Notes: generated by a model from the letters alone, not told the origin. 64,000 nt of DNA from SURF-32 sp964648365 (GCA_964648365.1 CAZYLK010000007.1:3584-67583), one strand, 5' to 3'; shown: positions 26,341 through 36,539, counted from the first letter of the stretch. A program made the numbers and translations.

Positions 26341-29130
26341 TCAGGGGTTGCACACTTCAGATCGACACGACACGGGGCAGCCTTCGATGCAGACCTCGTG
26401 AGTGCCTTGCTGTCGCTTCCACCGTGCGACGGCCCGGCCGTTGGACTTTACGGCAACGGTGCGGGGGTCGCCGCCGTTGTTCGTCAACGTGACTTCGGCG
26501 CCCGGCGGCACGTCCGTGCGAACCTTGGCCTTGAGCTTCCCGCGGCCGGGCTTGCACTTCAGCTTCGAGATGACAGTTTCGCCGCTCAGCAGTCGGATCG
26601 TGCGCATCTGTTGCGGTGTGAAGTCCAGCGCGACCTCGCACGGCGAAACGTCGAGTAATCCCTCGTTCGTCTCAATGTGCGTTGTGGCCCGTCCACCGGC
26701 GACTTGGAACGCCGACAACGCGATATCCGTCGATCGCGGAGTATCGGTCACGTTCCAGAGGCGGGCGATGATCCCTTTCTCGATCCCTTCCTCAGCAGGC
26801 TTGAACGCCCAGAGGATCACGCCCGGATCGGCGATCGACAGGGCGGAGAATCCGTCGGCAGGCAGCCGGGCGTTCTCTCCGGAAATCGGAGCGCAGACCA
26901 GCGGGTTCTGGTGTTCGAGGCTGAATCGCATCGCCGCGACGGCGTCGTAGCCGCCCCGCGTCTGCAGCGCGAAGCGCTGAAGAAACTCACTGGCGCCGCC
27001 TTGATTCACGATGCCGTAGCGGTCAACGACCCGCCCGCCGGCAAGAGCCCGAATACGGGGCGTGGACATGTCCAGCGTGCCAGGCGTGCTGTTGCCGAGG
27101 TTCATGAAATAGCAGTCGGCGTTGGAGAGCGTGACGCCCAGCCCCCCTGCGCCGGCCATGTCAGCGAAGTGATTCAAGGTCAGCCAGTCGTAGCGGGCGT
27201 TCCGCGTCGAGTAGTCACCGCCCTGATCGCTCGTTCGGGCACGCAGGATCGCCCCGACCTCTTCATGTCGGACAAAGGGATCCTCCAGCGCGAAACTGAA
27301 CGCCCACATCTGCGTCGCGTCGAAGTTCTGCGTGATCCGATTCTCTATTGCGATGCGGCTCGAGTCCCGGAACAGCGTGATCGACGACGTGTGGGCCACG
27401 GGAGACGGCGCGGAAGCCGTCAGCGTGACCGATACGGGTCCGCTGTTGACGACGTCGATGGCGCCGCTGGATGCGCCGAGGTCGTTGATGGTGAGCCCGC
27501 CGATGCTGGCGGCGAACTCGCGATCGCCACGGCCCTTGTCGATGAGGCTTGTGATGGCGCCGCGATCCGCAAGGGTGATCCGGTAGCGATCACTTTCAAT
27601 GACGTTGCCATTCACGGCCGCTGCCGGCGGGAAGGACTGGCCGGCGCCTTCGCGAATCTCGTACGCTGCGTACCCGAGCGACGGGACAGCCTCGCACCAG
27701 AGCCTCAGTCGGCGCTGCCCATCGACGGTCACGATCTGTGATGGTACCTCCACGTCGTCCGCGACGGCGACGACGTGTACCGGCTCCGGCCCATCGTAGG
27801 AAAAATCGGCGAAGTCGGTCCGCTCCCACGCAAGCGGGTTGAAGACGAACAGCCGGTTGCCGCCGCCGCTCTCGATCAGCGCTCCAAGCGCGGCCGCGGC
27901 GTCGTCGTGGAGCCGGTTCACGTAGGCGTCAATCTCATCGGCCAGACGATTCTGCCAGGCGATACGCAAGGCGACCCAGGGATGATTGGGCGAGAAGCCG
28001 GCCATGCCGAAATCGTGCTCCCAGTAGAGCCCGAGATTCATCCACGCCTGATCGCGAGCCGTCTCTCGACCCGTCATGAAGTCCGGTTCGTGCAGGCTGA
28101 CGAGTGTAGCCATCGCTTCTGCGGCACGCAGCTTCTCGACGGCGCGCTTGATGCGGGCGGACGTCTCCGCCATCGTCGCACAGTAGAGTTCCCACTCATT
28201 GCCGAAACTGACTGCGACCTGCGGGATGTCGCCGCCGTACTCGGCCTCGAAGTCCTCGAAGAAGTCGGTCTCGTTGGAAACGATGACCTGACGGTTCTCA
28301 TTGGACTTGTTCATCGCGACGGTGACAAACTCGTCGGTCAGAGTCTTCAGATCGTCCCAGCCCTTGCCGAAGCACCCGATGACGTCGTACGGGTAGCGGC
28401 TCTTGAACGTGGGATCGGAAGTGACCAGTTCGACGACCGATTCCGGGCAGCGAGCCTCCGCGTAACCGCCCATGCTCTGGTTTTCCCACGGCGGGCAATC
28501 GCGGAAGAGCATGGAGTTCCACTTGGTCAGGATGCGACTGCCATCCGGCGATGCCGCCCAGTAGATATCGTGCTCGCGATCGCCGGGGCTGCTGGTCCGC
28601 GTGTCGCAGCCGCAGATCCCCTTCCACGCGTAGCGGGCGCCGGATCCGGCCCACAGCGCGTTGAGTCCGAAGGGCTGTGTCTGATTCTCCATCGTGTAGG
28701 CCAGTCGGAAACGCACCTCGTGCCGGCGTTCGATCTGACCCGGATAGTACATGCCTCGGAGGACAGCCTCCGCGGGCGACCCGCCCAGGCACACGCACAG
28801 GGCGTTGAGCGGCACGCCGATGTGGCCGTCCCGTACGCGCGTCATGAGGCGAGCGAACTCGTCCGGCCCCTTGTTCTTCTCGTACGTCCACATCCACAGG
28901 CTTCCGTCGCAGTTCCAGCGAGCCTGAAACTCGGGCGGATTGCCCTCGGTCGCGTCGGCCTGGTCGAGGTAATAATCGAGCGTCTCCTGGAATACCTCGC
29001 GGTAGGTATCCTCGGTAGCGGTCCAGAAGTAATCGGTGTGGTCGTCAAGGGCGATGTAGATGCGCTGCGATTGGGCGATGACGGAGTGAGCAACCGCTGC
29101 TGACAGGAGGGCGAGTGAATATCGGACCAT
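26341..29130 (-). CDS. Exported glycoside hydrolase family 38-like (alpha-mannosidase-like) protein
   Basis: A 929-residue protein with a signal peptide (MVRYSLALLSAAVAHSVIAQ) and AAAGGA-type ribosome binding sequence before the ATG at 29130. The N-terminal catalytic region starts with ALDDHTDYFW, where His31-x-Asp33 fits the HxD zinc motif of GH38; GWDDLKTLTDEF is the likely place of the nucleophile. The C-terminal jelly-roll part (DRGAITSLIDK, then HQNPL) is that of GH38. The region after residue 858 is a separate module also found in the propeller protein at 43271-44695. A secreted enzyme would trim mannose-containing polymers; its position between GT genes suggests it edits the polymer made here. 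The family is inferred from patterns, and activity is not proven. Confidence 0.75.
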   Translation of the reverse strand: MVRYSLALLSAAVAHSVIAQSQRIYIALDDHTDYFWTATEDTYREVFQETLDYYLDQADATEGNPPEFQARWNCDGSLWMWTYEKNKGPDEFARLMTRVRDGHIGVPLNALCVCLGGSPAEAVLRGMYYPGQIERRHEVRFRLAYTMENQTQPFGLNALWAGSGARYAWKGICGCDTRTSSPGDREHDIYWAASPDGSRILTKWNSMLFRDCPPWENQSMGGYAEARCPESVVELVTSDPTFKSRYPYDVIGCFGKGWDDLKTLTDEFVTVAMNKSNENRQVIVSNETDFFEDFEAEYGGDIPQVAVSFGNEWELYCATMAETSARIKRAVEKLRAAEAMATLVSLHEPDFMTGRETARDQAWMNLGLYWEHDFGMAGFSPNHPWVALRIAWQNRLADEIDAYVNRLHDDAAAALGALIESGGGNRLFVFNPLAWERTDFADFSYDGPEPVHVVAVADDVEVPSQIVTVDGQRRLRLWCEAVPSLGYAAYEIREGAGQSFPPAAAVNGNVIESDRYRITLADRGAITSLIDKGRGDREFAASIGGLTINDLGASSGAIDVVNSGPVSVTLTASAPSPVAHTSSITLFRDSSRIAIENRITQNFDATQMWAFSFALEDPFVRHEEVGAILRARTSDQGGDYSTRNARYDWLTLNHFADMAGAGGLGVTLSNADCYFMNLGNSTPGTLDMSTPRIRALAGGRVVDRYGIVNQGGASEFLQRFALQTRGGYDAVAAMRFSLEHQNPLVCAPISGENARLPADGFSALSIADPGVILWAFKPAEEGIEKGIIARLWNVTDTPRSTDIALSAFQVAGGRATTHIETNEGLLDVSPCEVALDFTPQQMRTIRLLSGETVISKLKCKPGRGKLKAKVRTDVPPGAEVTLTNNGGDPRTVAVKSNGRAVARWKRQQGTHEVCIEGCPVSCRSEVCNP

Positions 29131-29478
29131 GTGGCGTGTCCTTTCCCCGAGATTCCCCCATCTTAGCACCGGAGAGAATCACGTGCAACTACTTCACCTG
29201 TTTGAATGACAAGGTGGGGTGCGTACGCACTTCCTGCTACCTTCTGGGCATTTCCGCTCCGGCGCGCCGCGGGGCCGTGCTCAAGATGGCGCCACAGTCG
29301 CCGCCCAGCGGGATCGCGCACTTCTCGAGGTACGCTCGGTGCTACGCGGGTGACAAACAGTACCTGCATCCAACAAGATACTCAGTCTGGCTCTCGCCGG
29401 CACTATGTCCATCGAAGTCTTCTAGGGCCGAAGTGGCCCGCGCCCTGTCGCAGCCGCGGTGTGCCGGCCGCGAGGTCG
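29131..29478. other. Intergenic region upstream of the mannosidase-like gene
   Basis: About 350 bp between the start of the mannosidase-like gene and the stop of the GT-C gene on the same strand. No credible gene. It must contain the mannosidase promoter; I found no clear -35/-10 pair. GC content is somewhat lower than in the flanks. Confidence 0.45.
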
Positions 29479-31074
29479 CTACGGTGCTGACTCCAGAGTG
29501 GCCTGAGTCGAGCGGCTTGTCGCTGACCACAGAGTCGCCGCTACGCCTGGAGCGCGGAACCGCTCAACCACGGCGGCGTGCGGCGCAAGATCCAAAACTC
29601 TATCTCGTGCCAGCGAACTCGTCGCGGTCCAAACCCGGCCCGACGGACTGCCAGAAATGGCCGCGATCAGGTTCTGCCGATCACGTTCGTCAAGCCAGTC
29701 CTCAGGATTGGCCAGCCGCACGATCTGTCCGGATCGGGTGGCCGCAGTCCGGTATTCGAAGTGCTGCTCAGCAGCGATCGGGCGTCCGGCGCGCCAAGCA
29801 TATGCGCGCAGGGGGAGGATTAGAAACTGCGGAAAGTTCTCGTACTGTTCTGATACAAAGACGTCGTCTGGGCCGACGTGGCTCGCGATTTTCGCATAGA
29901 GCGTTCGCCAGTCAGAGCTGGACCGCGCGACCGGTTGCCGCAACCAGGCGAGACTGACGAGTGTTGGCACGAGAAACAGTATCACAGACACGGCGGAGGG
30001 CATTCGCTGGAACAGCCACAGCGTCCCCAGCGTGATGACGGGAACGAAACCAGGCGCCAGTAATACAAAGTAGCGCTTCTCCAGTGTATTGGCTCCCGTA
30101 GTCCAGCAGAGCATCAGAAGCACGAGCGCCGGTAGGGCGAAGCATATCAAGAATAGCCATTTAATTTCGGGGCGGCACCACTCGATCGGTGCCCGCCAAC
30201 CGGCCGCGAGTGGGACAGCCACGAGCGCAGCGAGGCCGCTGATCGCCAGTTTCGGCGCAACGAAACGGTCAATTGCCGAGGCCGTGATTCCCAACGGCGA
30301 GAGGGCCACGAGGTCTGACGCAAATAGGAAGAGGGGATTCTCACTCGTTGGCGTTACGTTGTGCATCCCGTCGCCGCTGATCATAAATGTGAGGCGAAAG
30401 ATATAGTATGGAATCGCCAGCGCGCCGCCGGCTATCACATGTAGTAGGAGTCTGGTTCGCTCAGGATTCCTGATGGCAGTCCATAGGGCGTGAGCCAGAA
30501 TTCCGGCGGGGATGACTAACCCGAAGCCGTCTACCAGGCACGACGCGGTCACCGCGGCAAGCAGGGCACACTGACGCGCGCGTGTCCCGCGTTGTAGCGC
30601 GCTGACATAGGCAAGGAGTGCGAGAACACTGCCAAACTGGGCGAGAGCATACGCGCGACCTTCCTGGGCGTAGCAGATGTTGATCGGGATGACTGCAAAA
30701 AGAAGGATGCACCAACGTCGGATGTGTTCAGCCAGTCCAGCAACCTTCATCGTCCGCGCCCAGAGGAGCAGAGCACCGACAGAGAGTAGTGCGCTCGGTA
30801 GCCGAAAAGTCCAGTCACTGATCGTCATCAATCCGGCCATCAGTCTGGCGATGATATAGAACGTGAATGGGTGCGGATCCGCCCCGGCGATTGACAACAG
30901 GCTGGAGTCGGACACCAGGGTCATAAAGGTAAAGCCTTCGTCCTCCCACAACGGCTTCGATCCAAGATACACGAAGCGAAGTGTCAATCCGATGACGATT
31001 GCTCCTCCGACCGGTATGGGACACCTGGGTGGGTTGGAGCTGGCTTGGAGGAGATTGGGCGCCTTGGTGTTCAT
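29479..31074 (-). CDS. Multi-pass membrane glycosyltransferase (PMT family GT-C)
   Basis: A 531-residue protein with about ten hydrophobic helices. The loop after helix 1 has KPLWEDEGFTF, the Asp-Glu motif of ArnT/PMT enzymes that binds the metal or activates the acceptor. ICYAQEGRAYALAQFG in the second loop is also typical of this family. The C-terminal 110 residues are extracytoplasmic. The ATG at 31074 overlaps the stop of the upstream gene (ATGA on the reverse strand), which fixes the start. Base composition is lower in GC than the neighbours and codon use seems less biased, suggesting a different origin from the forward operon. Donor and acceptor are unknown. Confidence 0.87.
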   Translation of the reverse strand: MNTKAPNLLQASSNPPRCPIPVGGAIVIGLTLRFVYLGSKPLWEDEGFTFMTLVSDSSLLSIAGADPHPFTFYIIARLMAGLMTISDWTFRLPSALLSVGALLLWARTMKVAGLAEHIRRWCILLFAVIPINICYAQEGRAYALAQFGSVLALLAYVSALQRGTRARQCALLAAVTASCLVDGFGLVIPAGILAHALWTAIRNPERTRLLLHVIAGGALAIPYYIFRLTFMISGDGMHNVTPTSENPLFLFASDLVALSPLGITASAIDRFVAPKLAISGLAALVAVPLAAGWRAPIEWCRPEIKWLFLICFALPALVLLMLCWTTGANTLEKRYFVLLAPGFVPVITLGTLWLFQRMPSAVSVILFLVPTLVSLAWLRQPVARSSSDWRTLYAKIASHVGPDDVFVSEQYENFPQFLILPLRAYAWRAGRPIAAEQHFEYRTAATRSGQIVRLANPEDWLDERDRQNLIAAISGSPSGRVWTATSSLARDRVLDLAPHAAVVERFRAPGVAATLWSATSRSTQATLESAP

Positions 31075-32408
31075 CGTTCTCCATTGGGCGCGCGACAGGC
31101 GTTGGTATTGGTTCGCCGCAGCATGTGGGCAGCGCTCCACCCCGCCATCGGTGCCAACAGCAGCATCACCGGCATACTGAACCGGCAGGAGTGGACGATG
31201 ATGGCGGCGTAGGTGAAGAGGAAGAACCCGGTGACGAGGGCGACGAGCGCGCCTTCAGGGCGGGCCAGGCCACGAAAGCGCACGGCCAACACTCCGACGA
31301 ACATGAGAATCCCGGCATGGATCGCGGCGTTCATCAGCGTCTTTTTCGCCGAGGAGGAGAACGTGAAGAAGCGGTAGGCGTTGATGCCGAGTTTGCGCGC
31401 CATCAACGCCGGCTCGTTCAGTGCCATGCGCGTGGCGACGCGTCCGCAGGCCTGGTCCATCGTCGCGGTCAGGTCCAGGTGATCTCCCGTCCGAATCGCC
31501 TCCCGGCTCAGCTCAAGCCCTGCATCCTGTCGCACGCGGTCGAGCGCCATCGCTTCGCCAAAAAGGTAGCTCGTCCCCGGATCGGGGCCTTTGTCGATCA
31601 TGTAGTGGCCGACGAGCATGTTGAACCCGATTCCTCCGGATACCGGAATGAACGCGTCGGCGACGCGATAGTTGCGGATCGTCCACGGAGAGATCGCGGC
31701 GAGGCCGACGACCAGAGAGAGCAGTAGTGGCCGAAGGGCGTGCCGGGCTTTGAGCCGGACGAACACAACGAGCGCGAGCGGCAGCGGCAGCACGATGCTC
31801 TTCGTCAGCGCCGCGGCGGCAAACGCGAGTCCGGTCGTGACGCCGGAGCGGGCCGTCGGCCGGCCCACCAGCCTGACAAGGGCCAGAACGTACAGCGCCA
31901 CGGTGAGGGCGAAGAACGTGTCCGAGTAGCTGCTGGCGCAGTAGTAAATGGATAGCGGAAACAGCACGACCGGCGCGGCCACCCACAGTCGAACCGGTGG
32001 TGGAAGCACGATCATCGCAATGCGGTGTACGGCGACACAGGTAAGCGAGGATGCCAGACAGTTGATCCACATCGTCACCGCTGCAATATCGGACCAGCAC
32101 CGATATCCGATCGCCAGTACCGCCGGAAACAACGGTGCGCGGTAGGTGGTCGGCGCGGCCTCCGGTGCGAACGCGAACTTCCCGTGGTTGGCAAGCGTCC
32201 GCGCGAGGTCAATGTAGCCATCCGTGAGCGCAAAAAAGTCCGGGCTTCGCGGCCCCATTGCCAGCCCGAGGCGGGGGATGATAACGAAACAGAACAGTGC
32301 GCGGACCGTCAGCGCAGAGACGAAGATAATCAGCACGTCGCGCAGCCACGGTTGTGCCGGACGGCTCGGGCAAGCTGGTGCTGTCTGCTCCGTCAGGGGT
32401 AGTTCCAC
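31071..32408 (-). CDS. Multi-pass membrane glycosyltransferase, paralogue of 24888-26240
   Basis: A 445-residue PMT/ArnT-like membrane protein with about ten helices. It shares with the protein of 24888-26240 the blocks GPRSPDFFALTDGYIDLA, TTYRAPLFPAVLA, PWTIRNYRVADAFIPV, GGIGFNMLVGHYMI, and HSCRFSMPVMLLLAPM, so the two are paralogues from a local duplication and inversion. The start is uncertain: the open frame continues upstream with poor sequence; the GTG at 32408 gives an N terminus as long as the paralogue's but has only a distant GAGAAGG. Its stop overlaps the downstream ATG. The gene is divergent from the acyltransferase gene at 32659. Confidence 0.8.
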   Translation of the reverse strand: MELPLTEQTAPACPSRPAQPWLRDVLIIFVSALTVRALFCFVIIPRLGLAMGPRSPDFFALTDGYIDLARTLANHGKFAFAPEAAPTTYRAPLFPAVLAIGYRCWSDIAAVTMWINCLASSLTCVAVHRIAMIVLPPPVRLWVAAPVVLFPLSIYYCASSYSDTFFALTVALYVLALVRLVGRPTARSGVTTGLAFAAAALTKSIVLPLPLALVVFVRLKARHALRPLLLSLVVGLAAISPWTIRNYRVADAFIPVSGGIGFNMLVGHYMIDKGPDPGTSYLFGEAMALDRVRQDAGLELSREAIRTGDHLDLTATMDQACGRVATRMALNEPALMARKLGINAYRFFTFSSSAKKTLMNAAIHAGILMFVGVLAVRFRGLARPEGALVALVTGFFLFTYAAIIVHSCRFSMPVMLLLAPMAGWSAAHMLRRTNTNACRAPNGER

Positions 32409-32658
32409 GGGGGCAGCCGAACCTTCTCGACACAATCGGTTAACCGCGGCCGGAGCGAGCCGGAGGACTGGCCGCGTGCGGCGAGCGCCGGCCAGAAGGC
32501 TCGTCCCATAAGGCGGACCGTCCGCCCGCCGTCCGCGCCGGCGCGGCAGATAACCCGCCGATACCCTTATCGGGCGCGTCGCCCGTGCGGCTGAACTGGT
32601 ATCATCGGCCTTTTCCGACGTGCGGGGAGCCGCCTGATTCCGCAACCGCGAGACCGCG

Positions 32659-34968
32659 ATGGACCGTCCACACGCCACCGATCATTCCGCATTGGCAGGC
32701 CCGGGCCGCCTTGTGTGGCCGGATCTGCTCAAGGCGGTAGCGATGGCGTGGATCTTCCTGAACCACGTCGTGGAGCCGCTCTTCGGGTACCCGTTGATCG
32801 CGAACCCGGCGCCCGGCTGGCCGCCGTTCGCGGATCGGCTGGAGCAACTTCGGCCCCTCACGGGCTACGGCGTTGCGACCGTCCCGGTTAACGCGGCCCG
32901 CTACCTCGGCTGGTTCGGCGATCAGGGCGTTCAACTGTTCGTGATCCTCAGCGGGTTCTCGCTGGCGTGGTCCGCAATCCACAAGTTCGGATACGCGGCT
33001 CTGCCGATGGGGGAGTTCTACCGACGCCGACTCCTGCGCATCTATCCGATGTGGATCGTGGCCCACATCGGCCTCGGCCTCGCGATGGCTGCGACTGGCA
33101 TGGGGTCGTCGACGTCCCTACGTTCCTGGCTGCTGAGCATCGCAGGAGTTCGGTTCCTGCCGTCGCTTTTCTACGCGATCACGCCCGCCTGGTGGTATAT
33201 CGGGCTGTTGCTCCAACTCTATCTCGTATTCCCCCTGCTGTGGCGTGGTTTATTACGCCTCGGATCGATGCGATTCTTCGCCGTGTGCTGCGTCGTGGGT
33301 TTTGCCGCCCGCGCGGCCGGGATGATCGTGCTCGAAGATGCAATGGACGCCTGGCTCCGGGGATCGGTCTTTCTGACGAGGTTGCCCGAGTTCGCATTCG
33401 GGATGCTGTTTGCGGCGCTGGCTCACCGGGGATCCGGACATGTGCCGCTGCTGAAGCTCGCGCCCGCCACTCTTGGACTCATTCTGGTGGCCTACGCCGG
33501 CGGGACGGTCCTGTCGCTCACGTGGGCCGGGATGGTCGTGGCGCCCCTCCTCGTTGGCGTAAGTGCCTTCTTGCTGCTGTACGGGTTGGTGAAGCCACGG
33601 ACTGGCATCGGGTCTCCCTGGGCGTGCGCGATTGCCTGGATCGGACGGCACTCGTACTCACTGTTTCTTGTTCACCACCCGGTCATTCAACTTGTGATCG
33701 GGAGCGAGCCGCTCCCTGCGATGCCTGACCACCTGGGCGTGCGGATCGGGATCTGTGTCGTCGGAACGCTGATGACGGCACTGGTCCTGGAGTTCGTGGC
33801 CGAGACCGTCCCTGCCTACGCGGTCCGAGCCTGCCGCCGCCTGGGCGCCCGACGCACCCTCGCGGCCGCGGGCGCGGGGCTGGGGTTGCTCGTCGCTGGT
33901 TTCCTCGCCGCCGATGAGACTGTCCGACGTTACGATCCGCAGGAGGTATTCGGATGGGGTGAGCGCCCCTCGCTGCAGAGCGACGAGGCGTTCGGCTGGC
34001 GTTTGAAGGGCTCTACCGAGACACGGCTCCGCTGGGAGAGTTACGATTACATCGTCACGGCCAACCGTCTCGGGTTCCCTGGCCCTGACTATCCGGAGGA
34101 GCGTAGCGAGGGGTCGATTCGCATCATGACGCTGGGCGACGCGTTCACGAGCGCTGAAGGCGTCGATACCGAGGCTGCCTGGCCGCGGCTCTTGGAACGC
34201 AATCTGGCGGAGCGCCTGCCCGATCGGCGCATCGAGGTCCTCAACTTTGCCATCACCGGCCATGGCCCAAATCAGTATGCCGCGATTGCAGATGCATACG
34301 TGCCGCGCTTTCGGCCCGATGTTGTCATCGTCGGGTTTTTCGTGAATGAATATGACGACGTCCTGAGGAGCGACCGCGCCTTTCGCCGCTCCATCGGGTT
34401 CGACCGGGTCGCGCCTGATTCCTGGGTTTCACGGCTGACGGGCGCACACCTGTTGGCCTGGAGCCGCATGCACGTTTCCCGCTGGCTGAACGAGACCGTG
34501 CGCGGCCGGCCCTGGCCGCACGGCTATTTCCTGGCCCAACTCGCCCCGCTCGAACGCGAAAATGCCAAGGTGACGGGCGCGGGCCGGGATCGCGTCAAGG
34601 CGCGGCTCTCCCAGATCGCTGAGGCGTGCCGCCATGTGGAGGCAACCCTGATCGTCATGATGATCCCCGCCCCGCCGCAGATCTGCGACGCACGCGACCT
34701 GGCCTACTTTCCGCGGCACGTCGAACTGGACGATCCGCACCGATTTGACGTGGATCAGCCGCAGCGCGTCACGCGCGAACTTTGCGCGGGACTGGGGATT
34801 CCCACATACGACCTTCGGCCGCTTCTCACCTCGCTTTCGGAGTGCCCCTATCAGCCCCGCAACCTGCACTGGACCGAACGGGGTCACGCGGCGGTAGCCG
34901 CTTCCATGGCCGAGGTGCTGCTGGCCGCGCCCATGTTCAACGTTCCTTCGTCGCGGAGCGCACCGTGA
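32659..34968 (+). CDS. Acyltransferase 3 fused to an SGNH-hydrolase-like domain
   Basis: A 769-residue protein. Residues 1-410 are an acyltransferase 3 domain of ten or so helices: DLLKAVAMAWIFLNHV with the catalytic His (FLNHV), GVQLFVILSGF, FYRRRLLRIYPMW, and WIGRHSYSLFLVHHPV. Such domains move acetyl groups across the membrane; the C-terminal SGNH domain (450-769) normally transfers them to the sugar. Here the block I nucleophile is missing (LGDAFTS, Ala495 in place of Ser) and the block V motif reads N735-L-H737 instead of DxH. The transfer domain therefore looks inactive as an esterase and may only bind. The next gene starts inside its stop (GTGA). It probably modifies the polymer. Confidence 0.9.
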   Translation: MDRPHATDHSALAGPGRLVWPDLLKAVAMAWIFLNHVVEPLFGYPLIANPAPGWPPFADRLEQLRPLTGYGVATVPVNAARYLGWFGDQGVQLFVILSGFSLAWSAIHKFGYAALPMGEFYRRRLLRIYPMWIVAHIGLGLAMAATGMGSSTSLRSWLLSIAGVRFLPSLFYAITPAWWYIGLLLQLYLVFPLLWRGLLRLGSMRFFAVCCVVGFAARAAGMIVLEDAMDAWLRGSVFLTRLPEFAFGMLFAALAHRGSGHVPLLKLAPATLGLILVAYAGGTVLSLTWAGMVVAPLLVGVSAFLLLYGLVKPRTGIGSPWACAIAWIGRHSYSLFLVHHPVIQLVIGSEPLPAMPDHLGVRIGICVVGTLMTALVLEFVAETVPAYAVRACRRLGARRTLAAAGAGLGLLVAGFLAADETVRRYDPQEVFGWGERPSLQSDEAFGWRLKGSTETRLRWESYDYIVTANRLGFPGPDYPEERSEGSIRIMTLGDAFTSAEGVDTEAAWPRLLERNLAERLPDRRIEVLNFAITGHGPNQYAAIADAYVPRFRPDVVIVGFFVNEYDDVLRSDRAFRRSIGFDRVAPDSWVSRLTGAHLLAWSRMHVSRWLNETVRGRPWPHGYFLAQLAPLERENAKVTGAGRDRVKARLSQIAEACRHVEATLIVMMIPAPPQICDARDLAYFPRHVELDDPHRFDVDQPQRVTRELCAGLGIPTYDLRPLLTSLSECPYQPRNLHWTERGHAAVAASMAEVLLAAPMFNVPSSRSAP

Positions 34969-36539
34969 GCTTTATTTCACCGAACAAACCTGACCCGGGT
35001 GGGACTTTGGATGCACCCGATCCGACGCCGCCACGGTTCGTTCGGCATCTGATCACGTTCTATTGCCTCGCCCACATCCTGTTTCTGGCGTGGCTGTTCG
35101 TGAATCACGTCCGGTTTCCGTTGCTCCTCGACTTGATGGAAGGGACGGTGCTTCAGCACGTCGAGCGCGCCGCGGCCGGGAAGTTTGTCTATCCGGAGCC
35201 GACGGCGGAGTATGTGCCGCTGGCCTACAACGTCGGTTACTACCTGCTCGCCGTTCCCTTCACGTCCGTGTTCGGCGTCAATCTCGCCACGCTGCGCCTG
35301 GTGGCCATTCTGGGAACGGTGATCAGCGGTATCATCGTCGGGCTGGCGGTTCATCAGCAGACACGCTCCCGCTGGTGGGCGTTTGTGGCCGTGGGGCTGT
35401 TCGCGGCCGCCTACCGCGTCATGGACGCCTATCTCGATACGGCGCACAGCGACTCCTGGCTGCTCTGCAGCGCGCTGCTGGGTACCTGCATTTTGGATCG
35501 CCGCCGCTCCCTGGGCTGGTCGCTCGTCGGAGTGGCCGTGCTTGCATCGGCGTTCTGGTTCAAGCAGCACGGCGCGATCTTCACCATCGGCGGCGTTTTG
35601 TATGTGACGTTTCGTGACGGATGGCGTCGAGCGATGCCCTGCTGGGTTCTCGCGGCCCTCCTCGGTCCTGTATCGTATCTGCTTCTCGGCCCCGCCCTGT
35701 TCGGACCCCGATATCACTATTTCACGTGGACCGTTCCGGCGCAGTGGTCGACGCTCAATCCTCGGACGCTGTACGTGTATTTCGGATTTGTTGCCATTTC
35801 GTATCCTCTGCTGTCGACGGTCGCTGCGTTCAGTTGGGCGCGCACGGTTATAGTCGAGAAGGGCCGCTTCGGCGCGTGGCATGCCCAGGCCGTCAGCGCG
35901 ATGTTGACCGGCGCGATGGCGGCGATGGATAACGGGTGCTCCTTCAACGTGTTCATCCCGATGGGAACGTGGTTCATCATCCTCGGTTCGATCGGGCTGG
36001 CGGACCTGGCGTCGTCGCCAAGATGGCGCCGATTCGGCGCGCCGTGGTGTGCGCTGGGCGTGACCCTTGCCGTATTCGTGTACGACCCGCGCACCGTCAT
36101 CATGCCCGCTGACGCCTCGAGTCGTCTCGAAGAGATGGTGTCGACGCTGAAGGCACTGGGGCGGTCCGTCTATGCCCCGACACTGGGTCAACTTCCCGGC
36201 GAGTATCGGCTCTACCCCGCGGCGCACTGGGTGGCGCTGGCCGACATGAGTCGCGGGCCCTTCTCGTCCGCGATCACCGGGCGCGAGTGGGTCCAGAACC
36301 TGCTGTCACCCATGCAGACGCGTCAGCCGCGTCCGGCCATCCTGACCCACGCCCCCCTCCACGAGCAACACGGCGTCCAGTTCCTGGCGTCCGAGTATGA
36401 ACTGGCGGCGGACTTTGGTGATCGCTTTCGGGCGCTGCGTACGTTGCCCGGGAGGTACGATCACGGCTGGCCGCGCTATCTATATTTGCCTCTCGACGAC
36501 GATTTCCAGGTTGGCCCGGCGGACAGCGCCGAACCGTAG
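34965..36539 (+). CDS. Multi-pass membrane protein, glycosyltransferase-39-like
   Basis: A 524-residue protein with about ten to eleven hydrophobic segments. It starts at GTG 34965, overlapping the preceding TGA by one base pair of codons (GTGA). Loop 1 contains LDLMEGTVLQHVERAAAGK with an acidic pair, followed by PLAYNVGYYLLAVPF, as in PMT-type GT-C enzymes that have the acidic pair Asp-Leu-Met-Glu. An extracytoplasmic C-terminal domain (residues 400-524) follows the last helix. No catalytic assignment can be made beyond the acidic loop. Together with the acyltransferase it forms a short forward unit, so it may act on the same polymer. Confidence 0.75.
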   Translation: MSFISPNKPDPGGTLDAPDPTPPRFVRHLITFYCLAHILFLAWLFVNHVRFPLLLDLMEGTVLQHVERAAAGKFVYPEPTAEYVPLAYNVGYYLLAVPFTSVFGVNLATLRLVAILGTVISGIIVGLAVHQQTRSRWWAFVAVGLFAAAYRVMDAYLDTAHSDSWLLCSALLGTCILDRRRSLGWSLVGVAVLASAFWFKQHGAIFTIGGVLYVTFRDGWRRAMPCWVLAALLGPVSYLLLGPALFGPRYHYFTWTVPAQWSTLNPRTLYVYFGFVAISYPLLSTVAAFSWARTVIVEKGRFGAWHAQAVSAMLTGAMAAMDNGCSFNVFIPMGTWFIILGSIGLADLASSPRWRRFGAPWCALGVTLAVFVYDPRTVIMPADASSRLEEMVSTLKALGRSVYAPTLGQLPGEYRLYPAAHWVALADMSRGPFSSAITGREWVQNLLSPMQTRQPRPAILTHAPLHEQHGVQFLASEYELAADFGDRFRALRTLPGRYDHGWPRYLYLPLDDDFQVGPADSAEP

